A stretch of DNA of 64,000 nucleotides from Campanula takesimana (GCA_026119855.1 JAOWBW010000060.1:868001-932000); one strand, 5' to 3'; positions 10,175 to 22,591 are shown, numbered from the stretch's first letter. Numbers and translations are program-made. Notes: generated by a model not told the origin, from the sequence alone.

Positions 10175-10947
10175 AGAATGTATCATAATATAAATAATAT
10201 ATTTAAAAACTACAATTTATTTTTTGTGCAAGTTAACTCTTCTCACGTCATGAGAGAGACAAACTAATATTTTAATAATGGATCAGTGAAAGTATCTAAA
10301 ATACCTTTTCATCTTTGATTTGGACTCAAAATTGATAGATTCGAAATTTATAGATTTTGGTATGCATGATAAAATAGTAAGATGTTAGAATTTTATTGTG
10401 ATCACCAGACTGACAACTATATATGGTCAACGTTTATTTATGTTGGGCGTAAAATGTCAAAATGAGAAAAACTTTTTGAGATGAATAAAAAGATTATATA
10501 TTTATGACTTGTGAATTTTTATAGTCTCTTGATGAAATGACAAATTAAAGAAATGACAAATGAAATTAAAGACGGTGAAACCAAGAAGCTAGCATCTCAA
10601 TTTTCTTAGAAAAGATGAAATGCAAGGCCGGCTTTTACATGGTGTGATGTTTGCCAACATGTTAGCATCAAAAGAATAATTAATCAACTAGAAGTGCTAC
10701 ATTACTTGTATTTAACTAGTTGAATACTAACATTACTAATTTATACAATATTTTTATGATTATAAAATTATAATTCAATTACTGACATGAATAAAAGTAG
10801 GGATGGCAAAAATCTTGAACCCGTCCCAAACCCGCATTGACCTGCCCCTAATGGGAAGGGTTTGACCCGCCCCACCTAATATATATTTTTTTATTTAATA
10901 TTTTTAAGTATTAATAATATTTATGTAATACTCTTATTTATATATAA
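10175..10947. other. Intergenic spacer
   Basis: AT-rich, no gene. At about 10800-10885 a stretch (gggatggcaaaaatcttgaa then acccgtcccaaacccg) resembles the ACCCG-rich repeats often seen near retroelement remnants; I cannot assign it. Confidence 0.4.
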
Positions 10948-10978
10948 CTAGTACTCTTGCCCGTGCCAATGGCACGGT
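10948..10978 (-). mobile_element. Helitron-like 3' terminus (minus strand) with perfect hairpin
   Basis: On the minus strand CCGTGCC-ATT-GGCACGG is a perfect 7-bp stem, followed 11 nt later by CTAG and then T, the standard arrangement of a plant Helitron 3' end. The element would extend rightwards into the bL25 upstream region; its 5' TC end was not located. Confidence 0.6.
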
Positions 10979-11234
10979 ACAGTACACCACATATACTTTC
11001 TCACCACATATAGTTTCTAAACATATGTTAGGAAATTAGAAAAAAAACAATGTAGAACATACGTTAGAAAATTAGAAATATTAACAGTGAGGGAGAACAT
11101 GATAATTTGGAAGGGGAAGGAAAGGGTAGTGGAGTGAGCAGTTGAGGAGTTGGTGGGGAGTTAACCACACTGTTAATTGAAGTCAAATTTAAGCCGTTGG
11201 ATCAATATTTTAAGATTCAATCTCAGCCTCTCTT

Positions 11235-11241
11235 TATAAAA
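11235..11241 (+). promoter_or_regulatory. Candidate TATA box of the bL25 gene
   Basis: TATAAAA lies about 105 bp before the ATG at 11341 and is followed by a C/T-rich leader typical of plant 5' UTRs. Confidence 0.5.
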
Positions 11242-11340
11242 CGGTTATTCTTGCTCTACACTACATTTCTACTAGCTTGCAAAAACCCTTGTTAACACAC
11301 GCACATTGAATTGCATTTCGCCTAATTCCTGCAATTTCAG

Positions 11341-14300
11341 ATGTGGAATTCCCGGCGAGCGCTCACCAGAATCATCCACCTCCGCCGCTACAGCCAATCG
11401 TCCGCCGCCGTAGCCGTGCTCCAAGATCCCGACCCCTCCGTACCACTAACGTATCTCGAAGGCTTCCCTAAACCGGACCCCAAGTACGCCGAAACCATCT
11501 ATGCCATCCCCCGCTCAATCTCCGGCAAAAACATCTCCGCCAAGGAGCGGAAAGCCGGCCGCGTACCGAGTATCGTTTTCGAGCAAGAGGATGGACAAAA
11601 CGGAGGCAATAAGCGACTCATCTCCGTCCAGAATAATCAGATGAAGAAGCTCGTTAATCACCTAGGCCGCTCCTTTTTTCTTTCGAGATTATTTGACCTT
11701 GAGATTCGCTCCGATTTTGAGTCCGAGGATGTGATCGAGAAAGTTCGCGTCTTGCCTAGACAGGTATAAAATAAAACTTGATTGAATGTCTAGTACTCTG
11801 AATATTAATTATTCTTTCGCTTTCATGTCATTTTACTGCAAATGTATTTCATATAAGTTCAAACCTTATGAATTAGTCGTCATTATTGCGTACCAAAAAA
11901 TGGTGGATGTAAATGCTTTTGTATGAAGTTTATTGTTAAGGAACTGAAGAGAACTACAATCTGTAGGCTTAGAGTTAGAGCCTATAATAGGGTTAATTGT
12001 TACTTCCTGCATCCCAAATGGAGTTCTCCATTTGTCCCTGAAAGTTAGTCCCTTTTTTCGTTGTTATTTGAACGAACTTTTAGCAACAATCTAGGTTAAT
12101 ATAATTATCCAAATGCAAATCCAAAAGTTTTTACTAATAATATTTATAGTGATGTATCAATTTTAAGTTTTAGATTTTCATTAGGAGAATTAAACCAACC
12201 TAAAATTATTACTCAATGTTATTTCAAATTAATAATGAAAAAAGAGGGACTAACTTTCCAGGACAAAGGTAGTATCTTGTAAAATATGGCTTTTAGGCAT
12301 CTCCCTACTACTTGCACATGAATGCCCTAAGAGTCCACATTATAGCTTTGCAAGTGCACATTACAATACAATTGTTGGACTAGATTTTTTTGAGAAGGAA
12401 CTCATTTTGTGACAGAGGGAGACGTGATTCCTTGAATCTTTTTGCCAGATGAAGCTTGCTTATTTCGTACTAAGGGTGATCACAGAATTTGGTAAAAATA
12501 TTACTCCCTTTGTCCCTAAAAGAATGTCCATTTCTGAGCTTGAGAGACATTTAAGAAAGTCGGGTTGTTAGCTCTTCTAGTAGCATATAGAGAACACTCT
12601 TAGTGATCTCCCTATATGACATCTTGATTGTTAGTTAACATTAAACATGATGATTGGCAATGGAGGCTTAGTAAGTTCACCAAAAATGGACCGTCATTTA
12701 GGGACAAAATTTATTGGAAAATGGACATTCAGTTAGGTATGTAGGTAGTATAAGTAAAACTTGTTTGGAAGTGCACACTAAAATACAATTGTTGGGGTAG
12801 AAATTTTTGGAAAGGGACTCATTTTGTGACAGAGAGAGTACATGATTGCTTCAATCTTTTTTTTTTTGCCGGATGAAGCTTGCTTATTTCATACTAAGGG
12901 GGATCATAGAACTTGGTAAAAATATTCCTTCCTGTTCCTAAAAGAATGTCCATTTCTGAGCTTGAGAGACATTTTAGAATGTCGGGTCGTAAGCTCTTCT
13001 AGTAGCATATAGACGTTAACAGTAACACCCTTAGTTATTTCCCTATATGACATCTTGATTGCTAGAATAGTAAACATGATGATTGACAATGGAGGCTGCT
13101 TAGTAAGTTCACAAAAAATGGACAGTAATTTAGGGACAAAATTTATTGGAAAATGGACATTCAATTAGGTACGTAGGTAGTATAAAGTTTGAAGAGTTGG
13201 TTTTGGGGGAAACTAGTTCCTCCATAAGTTATAAAAAGTCCATTTTTTAACCCTTTAAACCCTAAGCCTTAAACCTGGCCCTAAAGGGCATAAACCCTAA
13301 ATCCAAACTTTAACCCCTATAAAAACATGACTTTTTATAACTTATGGAGAAACTAGTTTCCCCCAAAATTTTCTCAAGTTTGAAATGAGATTCGTCCGGT
13401 AGAACATCACAAAAGAGTAAGAGTTTGGAGTCAACTATAGGTAATGGTGGTATCCTGGAAATGCATTCCAGAGTTGACTCCCAACTGCAGCATTGTACAT
13501 GTGATTTGGTCAAGCTTCAAGCACTTGCAGTTATTATTGAGTGATCAACCATATGTTGCCACATCATTTGAAATTCAATGTTAGGACATTTGCTGCATTT
13601 CACATTAGTGTGAATCATACTACCTAACCAACCACATCATTAAGACAGTTGGAAAGCAGCAATAGTCTAAGTGCTATTATATACATTACTCTCTTTGAGT
13701 TGTATGGTGTTCAAAGCGTATCTTTATAATTTCACGATTAACTTTTATTTTGAAGTTGCTGCTAATTTTGGTTTAATATCTGTTTGGTTCACCTTCACCA
13801 GGATTTAGTGGGCAACTCTATTGTGAATCTTGTAGGTGAAGTAGTTTGAAATGAAGTTCAACGGTACTTATGCCCTTCTTTGTTAAAAGTAGTCTCAATG
13901 GTAACCAAACAAGGTAACCTGGATTGCTACGTCTTTTCCTTCTGTCTACCAATACAAACAACCAAGGGACCTAGAGAGGCCTTCGGGGATTAGAAATTCT
14001 TTATGCTTTCACTTGATGACCATTCATATAGATGGATAGTCATATACTTTTGGGCAATGCTAGGGGCACAAAAGAAGTTTACTAAATGATGGATACAAAG
14101 TGAGGTGGCGATATTTTATTGGTTGCATCGATTGTGGACCCGGCACACTCTAATAAAAAACACCAATAAAATTTTGACACATCATTTTGTAAGTCACATT
14201 ATGTGACACTTTTTTGTGACTTTATATTTACCCTCCTATACTTTTTGCTGCTTTGATTCAACTTAGATTTTCTGATTGGTTTGTAATAATTCGGATTGGA

Positions 14301-17300
14301 AAAAGCCGTCTTATTAATTTGAGTTATTGAAAGTAAGTATTTGTTGTAGGATATGTATTGTGTTCCATAAGTTTGCAGCTGTAGACCTTGGTTTTGGAAC
14401 ATTGTGATACGGAGTTGTTCTCATTCCTAGTACTTGATAAATGATACTTTGAGTCTGCCTTCGATTCTATATACTCGGTATTATTTAATAATTAGGATAG
14501 GAACTGAGTATATGCTAATACTGGGTCCTTACCATAGCCTGCTGATCTGGAGTCTATGACAAAGAGCAGCCCAATATTTTCTACTTTCTCCCTGGTATTA
14601 TATAATTTAGTACCTAAGAAGATAACCTGATCACCTTCTGCTTAGTATTTTGAGTATATGGTATTATTACTTGCATTAGCGTCTTGAATGTGGCATTTCA
14701 AAATTGTCAGTAGTTTCAGTAGAATAATGTTTCTAAGGCGGCTTTTAAAATATATATATAAAAAAGCCTCTTCTAGATGATGGAATACATTTTCAACAAA
14801 TTGGTTCATTTATTAATATTAATCCATTACGTGGACTTGTTGCAAAATTAGATGAATACTGATTGATTTTCTCAATTTCTGTAGATTCATCTGCATGCTG
14901 GTACAGATGCAGTACTTAATGTTACCTTCATAAGGGCACCATCTCATTCTGTGTTGAAGGTTGAAATCCCTCTCATGTTTATAGGAGACGATGTGTCCCC
15001 TGGATTAAAGAAAGGTATGCCGATCTAAATTCCTGTAGTCTTCAATACTTTTAACCTTTTGTTAATTGAGGCATAATTATTCACATTCATGAATCATTAG
15101 CTAGCCTTTTATCTGCAAATCCTTGTTTTATTTTCGGGAATGAAAACATCTATTGGAAGTTAATCCTTTAAAATACCCCTGTGAATTGATGTATTACAGA
15201 ATACAAAGTTCTATGTGAACATTCGGTCATAGTTATGATTTCATATTTTCAGAAATCTTGCAATGTTTCTGTATATGGTTCAGCCCTTAAGGTTTATGCC
15301 CATTGAACGAATTCTTACTACCTCCGTCCCGGAAAGATAGTTCCACTTTTTTAGTTGTTGCTTTGAATGAACTTTGAGCAATGATTTAGGTAACTTATAA
15401 TTATCCTAATGAAAATCTAAAAATTGTTATTGATAGTATTTACATTTTATAATGGTGTATTAGTAACAACCTTTTGACTTTCAAAAGGATAATTAAAATT
15501 AACATAAATTACTGCTCAGAGCTATTCAAAGTAACAACCATAAAAAGGGAACACACTTTCGGGGATGGAAGGAGTCTTTTCTAGGTAGTAGAACTTATCT
15601 GAAATGTCCCTTTACCTATGAGGATTGCAGACTCGAGATTATGGAATGAGGTTGTTATGCAATTCAAAAGCTGAGTGCAGTTACCTATTTATGATGTTTA
15701 AAGCACCTAATCTTTGAAACTATTAACTATCCTTTTTAATTTGCTTCACAAAAGCTTATCTCATACTCCTTCCGTTCCAAACTAATGGTTACTAAAATCA
15801 AATGCGTGGAGATTAAGAAAATACATTGGAAAAGTAGGTGTTGTGAGTGGGTAGGAGAAAGAAAATTGAACATTTGGGGTAAGTAACCATTAGTTTGAGA
15901 CGCTCAAAACGGAAATAAGTAACCATTAGTTTGGGATGGAGGGAGTATAACTGAGCGACTGGCTTTTGTGTTAGTTTCCTGTTAGTATGAAGTTTGTAAT
16001 TCCACAAATATGGCAATAACCATCTTGGTCAGTTGGACTCGCAAATTGCTTCGGTCCCAGTCTTGATTAAGCCATGATTTGTCATCAAAAGTATCAATAT
16101 GCACTCCCTCCGTCCCATTTGAAATTGCAAAATTTGCTATTTTAGGTGTCTCACTTAGAATTACAAAACCCAAAATGGAACTATATAATGTTTTTAAGTC
16201 AATGGGACCCCTCTTGTCATACTCACATCAACTAACCCACTTACTATTTCCTACCCCACTAATAATTCCTACCCCCACTATATACCCACAACACCTCAAA
16301 ATCTCTTACCAATAACAAGTCATTTATGGATATTATTAGGGGAGCGATGGAAATCCAGTCTAGTCTGCCTTTTGATCCACAAGGATCAAGATCAAATGAA
16401 CGCCCATTCTCGTTTTGGCAAGTGACGATATATTTCGAACTCCTCAGTAACTAATAATCAAATGAGAGCGAAATTCTTTAGTTCAGAGTTTTCCGGGAAA
16501 AGGGGCGATGGGATTCCGATTATTCAGAACTTATGTGGCATGGGTTCCTTCAGCCCCGTAGGGGGGCCATGTACTACTTCAGCCCAGTATAGCCTTGCAC
16601 TACTTCATCCCCGTATGGAAGCCTTGTACTACTTCAGCCCCGTAGGGAAGCCTTGTACTACTTAAGCTCCGGAGGGCCAGGGTACCACCAGATGTTGTAG
16701 ATGAACCTACTGAAGTTGAGTATATCATAGCTGCTGTCTCTATCTAAGTAGCACTAGCCCCTACATCCACTGCGTGAGTGGAATATTACTTGGTCAAGTA
16801 GAAAGGAACAAGGTCTTACGGGATGGTCAAGTAGAAAGGAACAAGGTCTTACGGGATGGTCACGTGGACGGAGACGAAGTGACAAAATTACGTAACTACG
16901 TCCTAGGACATTATGCACAAAGATATTTTATACTCCCTCCGTCCCAAAATGATCTTCATACTTTTTTGGCCGTTACTATGAAGGATCTTTGAGCAATAAT
17001 TTTAGGTTGACTCAATTGTACTAATGAAAACCTAAAACTTGTTATTGACACACCATCAACAATAATATCAATAACAAGTTTTAGATTTTCATTAGGATAA
17101 TTAAATCAACCTAAAATCATTGCTCAAATTTCCTTCGTAATAATGTCGAAAAAAGTATGAAGATCATTTTGGGACGGAGGGAGTATTGAGTAGGATTGTC
17201 ACACTACATCTTTCTTATATTGTACGGAGTACTTAAAATAGTGATGTGCGTCCTTTTTCTTGATTGCTTATGTTCATACATTTTGGCACTTGAAGATGGG

Positions 17301-18261
17301 TTGTTGTAATATCCTGTTTTCAGTGCCTCAAGCTCCAACATTAGTTGAGCACAAACGTGCTCTGCTCGAGGATAAATGAGCTTGCTACGAGGGGTTCCAA
17401 CTGGCTACGAGTTTGTTCAGTTCAGTCCAAACAAGATCCTCTGATAATTTACCACTTAGTTGAGTAAGATAATTGGTAGCAGGAATCTTTATAATGAACA
17501 AGAATGCATGAGAAGCGATGAAATAATTTCTTTCTGCTATCATAGCCTCAGCAGCTAAGTGGCCATTAGGGGGAAGGGGAGGTTTCTTGAATTAATTTAG
17601 TGACTGAGCAAGTCACCCTCCATGACCAAGGCCAAGAGAGAGAGAGAGAGAGCGAGCAGAGCCAGTGGTGAAGCCATGTTAGGCTAATGACCCCCTTGAT
17701 TTTGGAGTTATGTCATTTTTTCACCATTAGGTTTGGGAAAATAGCATTTTTACCACTAAAACAGTATTTTGTTTTACATTTTTGACCCCCTCAAGATCAG
17801 GGAGAATACCAGTATATCATAATTTTGACCCCTTTCCATTAAATTTCTGGCTTTGGCAGCAGATCTCGAACGTTCAAAAGTTCTGCCCGTGTTATTTACT
17901 GTTCTGTTTTGCGGCTTTCGTTGTATCCAGCATGGAATCTGTTTTCTCATCTGTATACTGTTCTACACATTTTTCAAACTTGTGGTTATGTTAAGTAAAA
18001 TCTTCTGATCAATTGAGTTAATTCACCAATATAACAGGGGCATATCTAAACATTATCAAGAGAAAGGTGAAGTACTATTGTCCGGCAGATATCATCCCTC
18101 CTTTCATCGAAGTGGATTTAAGCGAGATGGATGTGGGTCAGAAATTATTAATGGGAGATCTTAACGTTCATCCGGCTTTAAAGCTTGTTCAATCAAAGGA
18201 TGAACCTGTGTGCAAGATTGCAGGAGCCAGGGTCTCGGAACAACAAAAGAAAACCAAATGA
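11341..18261 (+). CDS. Ribosomal protein bL25 family (Gln-tRNA synthetase anticodon-binding-like fold), probably mitochondrial
   Basis: Exons 11341-11763, 14885-15014 and 18038-18261 join in phase (423+130+224 nt) to 258 aa plus TGA. All junctions are GT-AG. The start is an Arg/Ser-rich, acid-poor leader (MWNSRRALTRIIHLRRYSQSS), as expected of a mitochondrial presequence. Then come hallmark bL25 segments of plant organellar members: IPRSISGKNISAKERKAGR and SFFLSRLFDLEIRSDFE in exon 1, FIGDDVSPGLKK in exon 2, and CPADIIPPFIEVDLSEMDVG and MGDLNVHPALKLVQSKDEP in exon 3. bL25 binds 5S rRNA in bacterial ribosomes; an organellar role is inferred. The protein has no visible break. Both introns (3.1 and 3.0 kb) are enlarged by repeats but keep good splice sites. 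The gene is divergent from eS10, separated by about 1.6 kb. Confidence 0.9.
12051..12267. repeat. MITE-like inverted repeat in bL25 intron 1
   Basis: Left arm tttgtccctgaaagttagtc then ccttttttc; right arm aaaaaagagggactaacttt then ccaggacaaa. No ORF and no clear target duplication. Confidence 0.6.
12400..13181. repeat. Two tandem ~400-bp copies, each holding a MITE, in bL25 intron 1
   Basis: Copy 1 (about 12400-12750) and copy 2 (about 12820-13181) share long runs such as ggatgaagcttgcttattt-like, aaaagaatgtccatttctga and tttattggaaaatggacatt. Each includes a Stowaway-like element (about 12504-12748 and 12926-13181) with arms around gaatgtccattt / aaatggacattc. They differ by point changes and small indels, so the duplication is not recent. 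Confidence 0.7.
13182..14051. other. bL25 intron 1, no gene
   Basis: A short inverted repeat at about 13205-13365 (gggggaaactagttcctcca and ggagaaactagtttccccc) flanks a block of ccctaaaccc-like text. Otherwise featureless. Confidence 0.4.
14052..14236 (+). repeat. ~180-bp MULE-type MITE, copy B
   Basis: Same ends and core as copy A (GGGCAATGCTAGGGGCACAA, tggacccggcacactcta, tttttgtgactttatattta). TATACTTTT occurs at 14043-14051 and again at 14237-14245, three bases beyond the usual CCC end. Confidence 0.8.
15320..15574. repeat. Stowaway-like MITE in bL25 intron 2
   Basis: Left CCTCCGTCCCGGAAAGATAG; right the worn inverse ctttcggggatggaaggag. No ORF. Confidence 0.65.
15766..15945. repeat. 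Stowaway-like MITE with TA duplication in bL25 intron 2
   Basis: Left CTCCTTCCGTTCCAAACTAA then TGGTTACT; right agtaaccattagtttgggat then ggagggag; TA on both sides. Compact and well preserved. Confidence 0.8.
16103..16320. repeat. Truncated Stowaway-like MITE
   Basis: One good end (CTCCCTCCGTCCCATTTGAA) followed by C/A-rich interior text typical of the group; the right arm is missing. Confidence 0.5.
16549..16678 (+). repeat. 29-bp tandem repeat, about four copies, GC-richer than its surroundings
   Basis: Unit of the form TTCAGCCCCGTAGGGAAGCC then TTGTACTAC, with point and length variants, beginning at 16549, about 16578, about 16604 and about 16633 and a partial fifth unit (ttaagctccggagggc). 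No spacers between units, so not a CRISPR array. Confidence 0.75.
16793..16862 (+). repeat. Exact ~30-bp tandem duplication
   Basis: The unit ggtcaagtagaaaggaacaa then ggtcttacgggat occurs twice head to tail with no mismatch, then starts a third time (ggtcacgtgg). Recent slippage or unequal exchange within bL25 intron 2. Confidence 0.8.
16933..17183. repeat. Stowaway-like MITE, near-perfect 35-bp arms, TA duplication
   Basis: Left CTCCCTCCGTCCCAAAATGA then TCTTCATACTTTTTT; the right end is its exact inverse over about 35 bp; TA flanks both sides. The best preserved element of this type in the window, hence probably a younger insertion. Confidence 0.9.
17184..18037. other. bL25 intron 2, distal part
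   Basis: No gene or clear element; a GA microsatellite lies at about 17635-17653. The acceptor before exon 3 (ataacag) is at 18031-18037. Confidence 0.5.
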
Positions 18262-18535
18262 GCAACAACAACAAAAAAAGAAAGGGATCAAAGTATGTTT
18301 TTTTTTTTTTTTTTGTGCTCTTTGTTTTCGTTCTTCCCGGTTCACGATTTTAATGATTTAAGAACCTGTAAGGTGCAAGGCAGTTCAATAATAGAATAGC
18401 ATTTCTCTTCATTAGAAATTGTTTTTCGTTTTTTTTTTTTTTTTTTTTCTCTTGGATTCATCTGTAACCTGTTGTGCATGGTCTTAAACTCATGCATGTG
18501 TTGCTCTGTAGCCAAAGTATGTTCTGAAACAAAAG

Positions 18536-20279
18536 GAGTAAACAACCAAAATGACCCGCGTACTATGCCTAAACCATCAATTTGACCTCCGTACTATTTA
18601 AACTATCAATTTGACCTGCGTACTATTGTAAAATTAACCAAATCAACCTACTTTCCTAACAGCCGTTATATAGTTAAGGGGTATCACATGCTAATTTTCA
18701 AATAGCCCCCTAAAAAAACAAAATTTTATCTCACTTTATTGAGTAATGCAAAATAACACTGTCTTGATTTATTTTTTGAACCCTGCTGTTCATCTTTCTT
18801 TTTTTTTTTTTTTAATGAAGGGTTTTGTATTCAGCACAATCCAACCATTTTGACTGCCCAAACACCGCCACGGCCCAACCATTCCGCTGCCCAAACACCG
18901 CCACTGCCCAACCATCACCACCACCGTCCTTTTCTGAATTCAGCTCCATCTTTTCTTTTGGTCTGAACAGATTCCTATCTTGTTTAACTTAATACTAAAT
19001 TGTCTTATTTACCATCTTCTCCATCAAGAACCACCACGGCCCACCTCCCACCACCAACACAATCACCACCAACCACCATCCCTGCCACCACCCGCCATGG
19101 TCATCAATCACCAATGTCCAAACTTCAGCGTAGCAATTTGATTCAAATGCCCAGAAAACTCAACAAAAAATACAAGAAAATCCTCAACATCATGAAATTC
19201 AAAAATTTGAACCATGAAACTCAAAATCAAACCTTCAAATCCATCCCCACGAAATCTCTACACTGTCCTCATGCTTAACCATTTCAATTATCGGATCCAA
19301 TATTTAAATCGCCCTCACGCTCAAACACACACACAGGCAGACGCACACATACACCCATAGACGCACGCACACACACCCTACCCCATCACCATCTCACACC
19401 ACCACTGCCACCACATTCTCCTGCCATCTCACCATCACCATCACAGCCACCACCATTCCTGCCACAACCAGCCACCGCCTTCAACCACCAATTTTTGAAC
19501 TTCAACAAAGCATTCATTCAAAACTCACACCAATGAAATTCAAATCAGAACCAAGTATAAGAACACCTAAATGAAACCCTAAAAGCGTAGATAGATTACA
19601 GATGCGTCTTACGAGCGAAAAGAAGAAGAGGCTTGATTTGATTTCAAAATTAATGGTAGATTTAGCAAATTTTAGAAGAGGACAGCGAGGAGAGGGAAAC
19701 TTAGAGAAAGAGAGTAGGAGGGGGCGTGGATGGGGTGGCCGGAGAGACGAGGCTTGACCAGCGACGATGAAGCTTGACCGACGACGGCGAATCTTGACCG
19801 GCGATGACGAAGGGTAAAGACAACGGTAGCGGCGTGGGTGTGTAATTGTTGTATCACGAAGTGGTTGAAGAAAGGGGGAAGGAGAATGGTTTTAGATCTA
19901 GACGGGGGGGGGGGAGGTTTTGAGCTGGTGGCGGGGATAGAGTTTCGGAGGAGGTAGGTGGGTTGGGAGCGGCACTGGGGGGGGGGGGGGATGACTGTTG
20001 GGGGAAAAAAGGGATTTGGTTTTGCTGGGCATAAGTTTTTTGAGGTTTATAAGGTATTAATTGGGGGGTTATTTGTTAATTATTTATTTGCATTTTGCCC
20101 CTTTGTAATATGATTAACATTTTTTGAAAGTTTGATTGCAATATTCATTAAATTACTGACATTTGTTAACGCTTATTAACATCTATTAACGATTTAGGTT
20201 GATTTGGTTAATTTATAGATAGTACGCAGGTTGATTTGGTAGTTTAGATAGTACGCGGGTCATTTTGGTCGTTTACTCA
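18536..20279. mobile_element. Non-autonomous MULE, 1.74 kb, long terminal inverted repeats
   Basis: Left end GAGTAAACAACCAAAATGAC then CCGCGTACTAT; right end its inverse (atagtacgcgggtcattttg then gtcgtttactc), with related sequence continuing for about 100 bp. Flanked by AAACAAAAG at 18527-18535 and 20280-20288 (9 bp, exact). The interior has CCACC-rich and homopolymer-G stretches (about 19010-19100, 19370-19480, 19900-19990) but no transposase. It begins 275 bp past the bL25 stop, so it may touch that gene's 3' UTR. Confidence 0.85.
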
Positions 20280-20344
20280 AAACAAAAGCCAGTCTTCTTT
20301 TTTAGCCTGAGTATAACACAGTGCATTAAACTCTAAGGGCCCGT

Positions 20345-21245
20345 TTGGTAGCCCGTAGCAACTCCGTATTCGACTATTTGTACTCTCGCGGGAGTCCATA
20401 TCTCCTCCCTCCCCACGGTACCTCCCAATATACCTCCTCACTCTTATTGGTCCAACTCATCACCTCTAATTACACTTTCATACCCCCCCCCCCCTTCTAT
20501 TCACGTAAATTACACCTTTCATATGTTTAAGATGAAAAGAGGTTTATGCAAAGGAAAATGATACTGTTCCGACATATGCTTATCGAAAAAATGGAGCGAC
20601 TTTGTTGGTCTCTCTATCTGCCTTTAATTTTTAGTGGACCCTTATGATAATGTATGATCTGACGGAAGCATCCTTTCGGGATATGATTTCGTTGTGTAAT
20701 TTTGTGATGTGTATCAGCATCCTTATGCAAAAAGTTGGGATATGGATATTAAGTTAGACATTTATACAAACACTAGGAAGGCAATGACCAACCAGCACGA
20801 AATAATCAAGTTAAACAACAATTCTCCATATACAAAGTGTATTTGCCCCCAAAAAATGTTACAACAAAAACAAACAAACCCACTGCCTATTTTTTTTTTT
20901 TTTTTTTTTTTGCAAGACTAATTCCTTCAATTACTGCTTGGTGGTGTAATGTCTTTTGTCAAGTATTCTAAATCTGTACAAAGGTTGGAGTTCAAATGTC
21001 TCAAAGGATTTTGGTGTGAATTGTTGATGTTTTGGAATGCGCAGACTCTTCCGGCGTTTCTATGCGGTGGGAGCGATCATCAATAGTACGTACGTATTTG
21101 TGGTTGTTTAGAAAGGGAAGGGTGTAATTTACGTGAATAGAAGGGGGTATGAAAGTGTAATTAGAGGTGATGAGTTGGACCAATAAGAGTGAGGAGGTAT
21201 ATTGGGAGGTACCGTGGGGAGGGAGGAGATCTTGACTCCTCTCGC
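20345..21245. repeat. Foldback-type repeat with ~130-bp arms
   Basis: Left arm at about 20393-20522 (gagtccatatctcctccctc ... cttctattcacgtaaattac) and right arm at about 21110-21240 (gtaatttacgtgaatagaag ... gagggaggagatcttgactc) are close inverses; a poly-C / GGGGG run sits in each. The outer edge gggcccgtttggtag (20338) resembles ends of hAT or Harbinger-like elements, but the right edge is not a clean inverse, so I leave the superfamily open. Confidence 0.65.
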
Positions 21246-21542
21246 GGAAGTGTTTGGTAGGTTTTAGCGGGTTTCAGTGATCAGTATTAATAATCCGTGT
21301 AACCCCGTTTAATGGTCTAATCCCCTGGAAATTAATACATGGGAGGACGGTTGTATTATTTATCGGCCCACAGCCGTTTTTGTAAATCAACCATTTTTTG
21401 ACATAATTACTCTCATCAACATATGCAGAAATATCATGATTGAGATATACTAAATTTTACTCGTATTTTGTTTCTTCCCACCGATGCATACACTTCTTTC
21501 TCCCCCACTCCTCTCCCAGTCTCCCTCTACCCTCTCCTTCTT

Positions 21543-21638
21543 TGATACAACAACAACAACAACAACAACAACAAAGCCTTAGTCCCAAAATAATTTGGGG
21601 TCGGCTAACATGAATCCTCATATGTCATCGTGATAAAA

Positions 21639-21689
<51 letters not shown>

Positions 21690-22591
21690 GAAAAAGATGG
21701 AGAAAATAAAATAAAATAAATAAATAAATAATAATAATAAAAAGTACGATCAACCCTCATCATTCACATGAATTTTCGCCCTCCACTCCGGCCTACTCAA
21801 CGTCACATCTTCATCCACTTCGAGTAAACTCATATCATTTTCAATCACCTTAATCCAAGTGTGCTTGGGTCTTCCCCTACCCCTCGCCATTTTATCACTT
21901 CTCCACTCTTCAGGCCTCCTAACCGGTGTATCACTCGGTCTCCGTCTCACATGACCAAACCACCTTAGACGATGCTCCCTCATTTTATCCTCAATGGGCG
22001 CAACTCCTACTTTACCCCTGATCACCTCATTTCTCAATCGATCTTTTCTTGTATGCCCACACATCCATCGTAGCATATGCATCCCCGCTACATTCATCTT
22101 ATGAATATGACACTGTTTCACGACCCAACATTCAGTGCCATAAAGCAGTGCAGGCCTAATTGCCGTACGATAGAATTTTCCCTTTAATCTATTTGGCATG
22201 CCACGATCACAAAGAAACCCTGTGGCACTCTTCCACTTCAACCAACCTGCTTTAATCCTATGGGCCACATCTCCATCAAATTCTCCATCTTTTTGGATAA
22301 TAGATCCAAGATAGCGAAAGAACTCGGAAGCTTGGACAATCTTTCCATCGAATGTGATCACTCCTGCCTCTCTGCTTCCAACTTTGCTAAATTTACACTC
22401 CATATATTCAGTTTTGCTTCTGCTTAACCTAAAACCTCGAGATTCCAAAGTGCGTCTCCACAACTCCAATTTACTTTCAACACCTTCTTTTGTCTCATCA
22501 ATCAGCACAATATCATTTGCGAACAACATACACCATGGAATATCATCTTGGATTGACCTCGTCACTTCATCCATTATCAGGGCAAAGAGAA
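21543..22591 (-). pseudogene. RTE-clade LINE, 3' part of ORF (reverse transcriptase C-terminal half) and 3' tail
   Basis: Non-LTR retrotransposon read leftwards. The coding frame runs from the left edge of the copia LTR (22591) to the TGA near 21750. It includes the RT active-site region, here LFANDIVLID where the family has FADD: the first Asp codon is AAT, so one catalytic residue is lost. It then carries typical RTE text: RIKAGWLKWKSATGFLCDRG, FYRTAIRPALLYGTECW, MLRWMCGHTRKDR and HRLRWFGHVRRRP. The 3' end has the usual plant RTE finish (ccgaccccaaattattttgg, gactaaggctttg on the minus strand) and a (TTG)n tail at 21547-21576. A GA microsatellite (about 21640-21682) lies in the 3' UTR. The 5' half is absent: the copia LTR starts directly after the codons for LFALIMDE, and the rest is not found elsewhere in the window. 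Confidence 0.9.

Noticed and set aside
18996..19278. Pro/Thr-rich frame inside the MULE at 18536-20279
   Set aside because: Low-complexity CCACC repeats; no start context or family match.
20338..21266. A typical hAT or Harbinger element with GGGCCCGTTTGG ends
   Set aside because: The left edge fits but the right edge is not its inverse and no target duplication was found; reported only as a foldback repeat.
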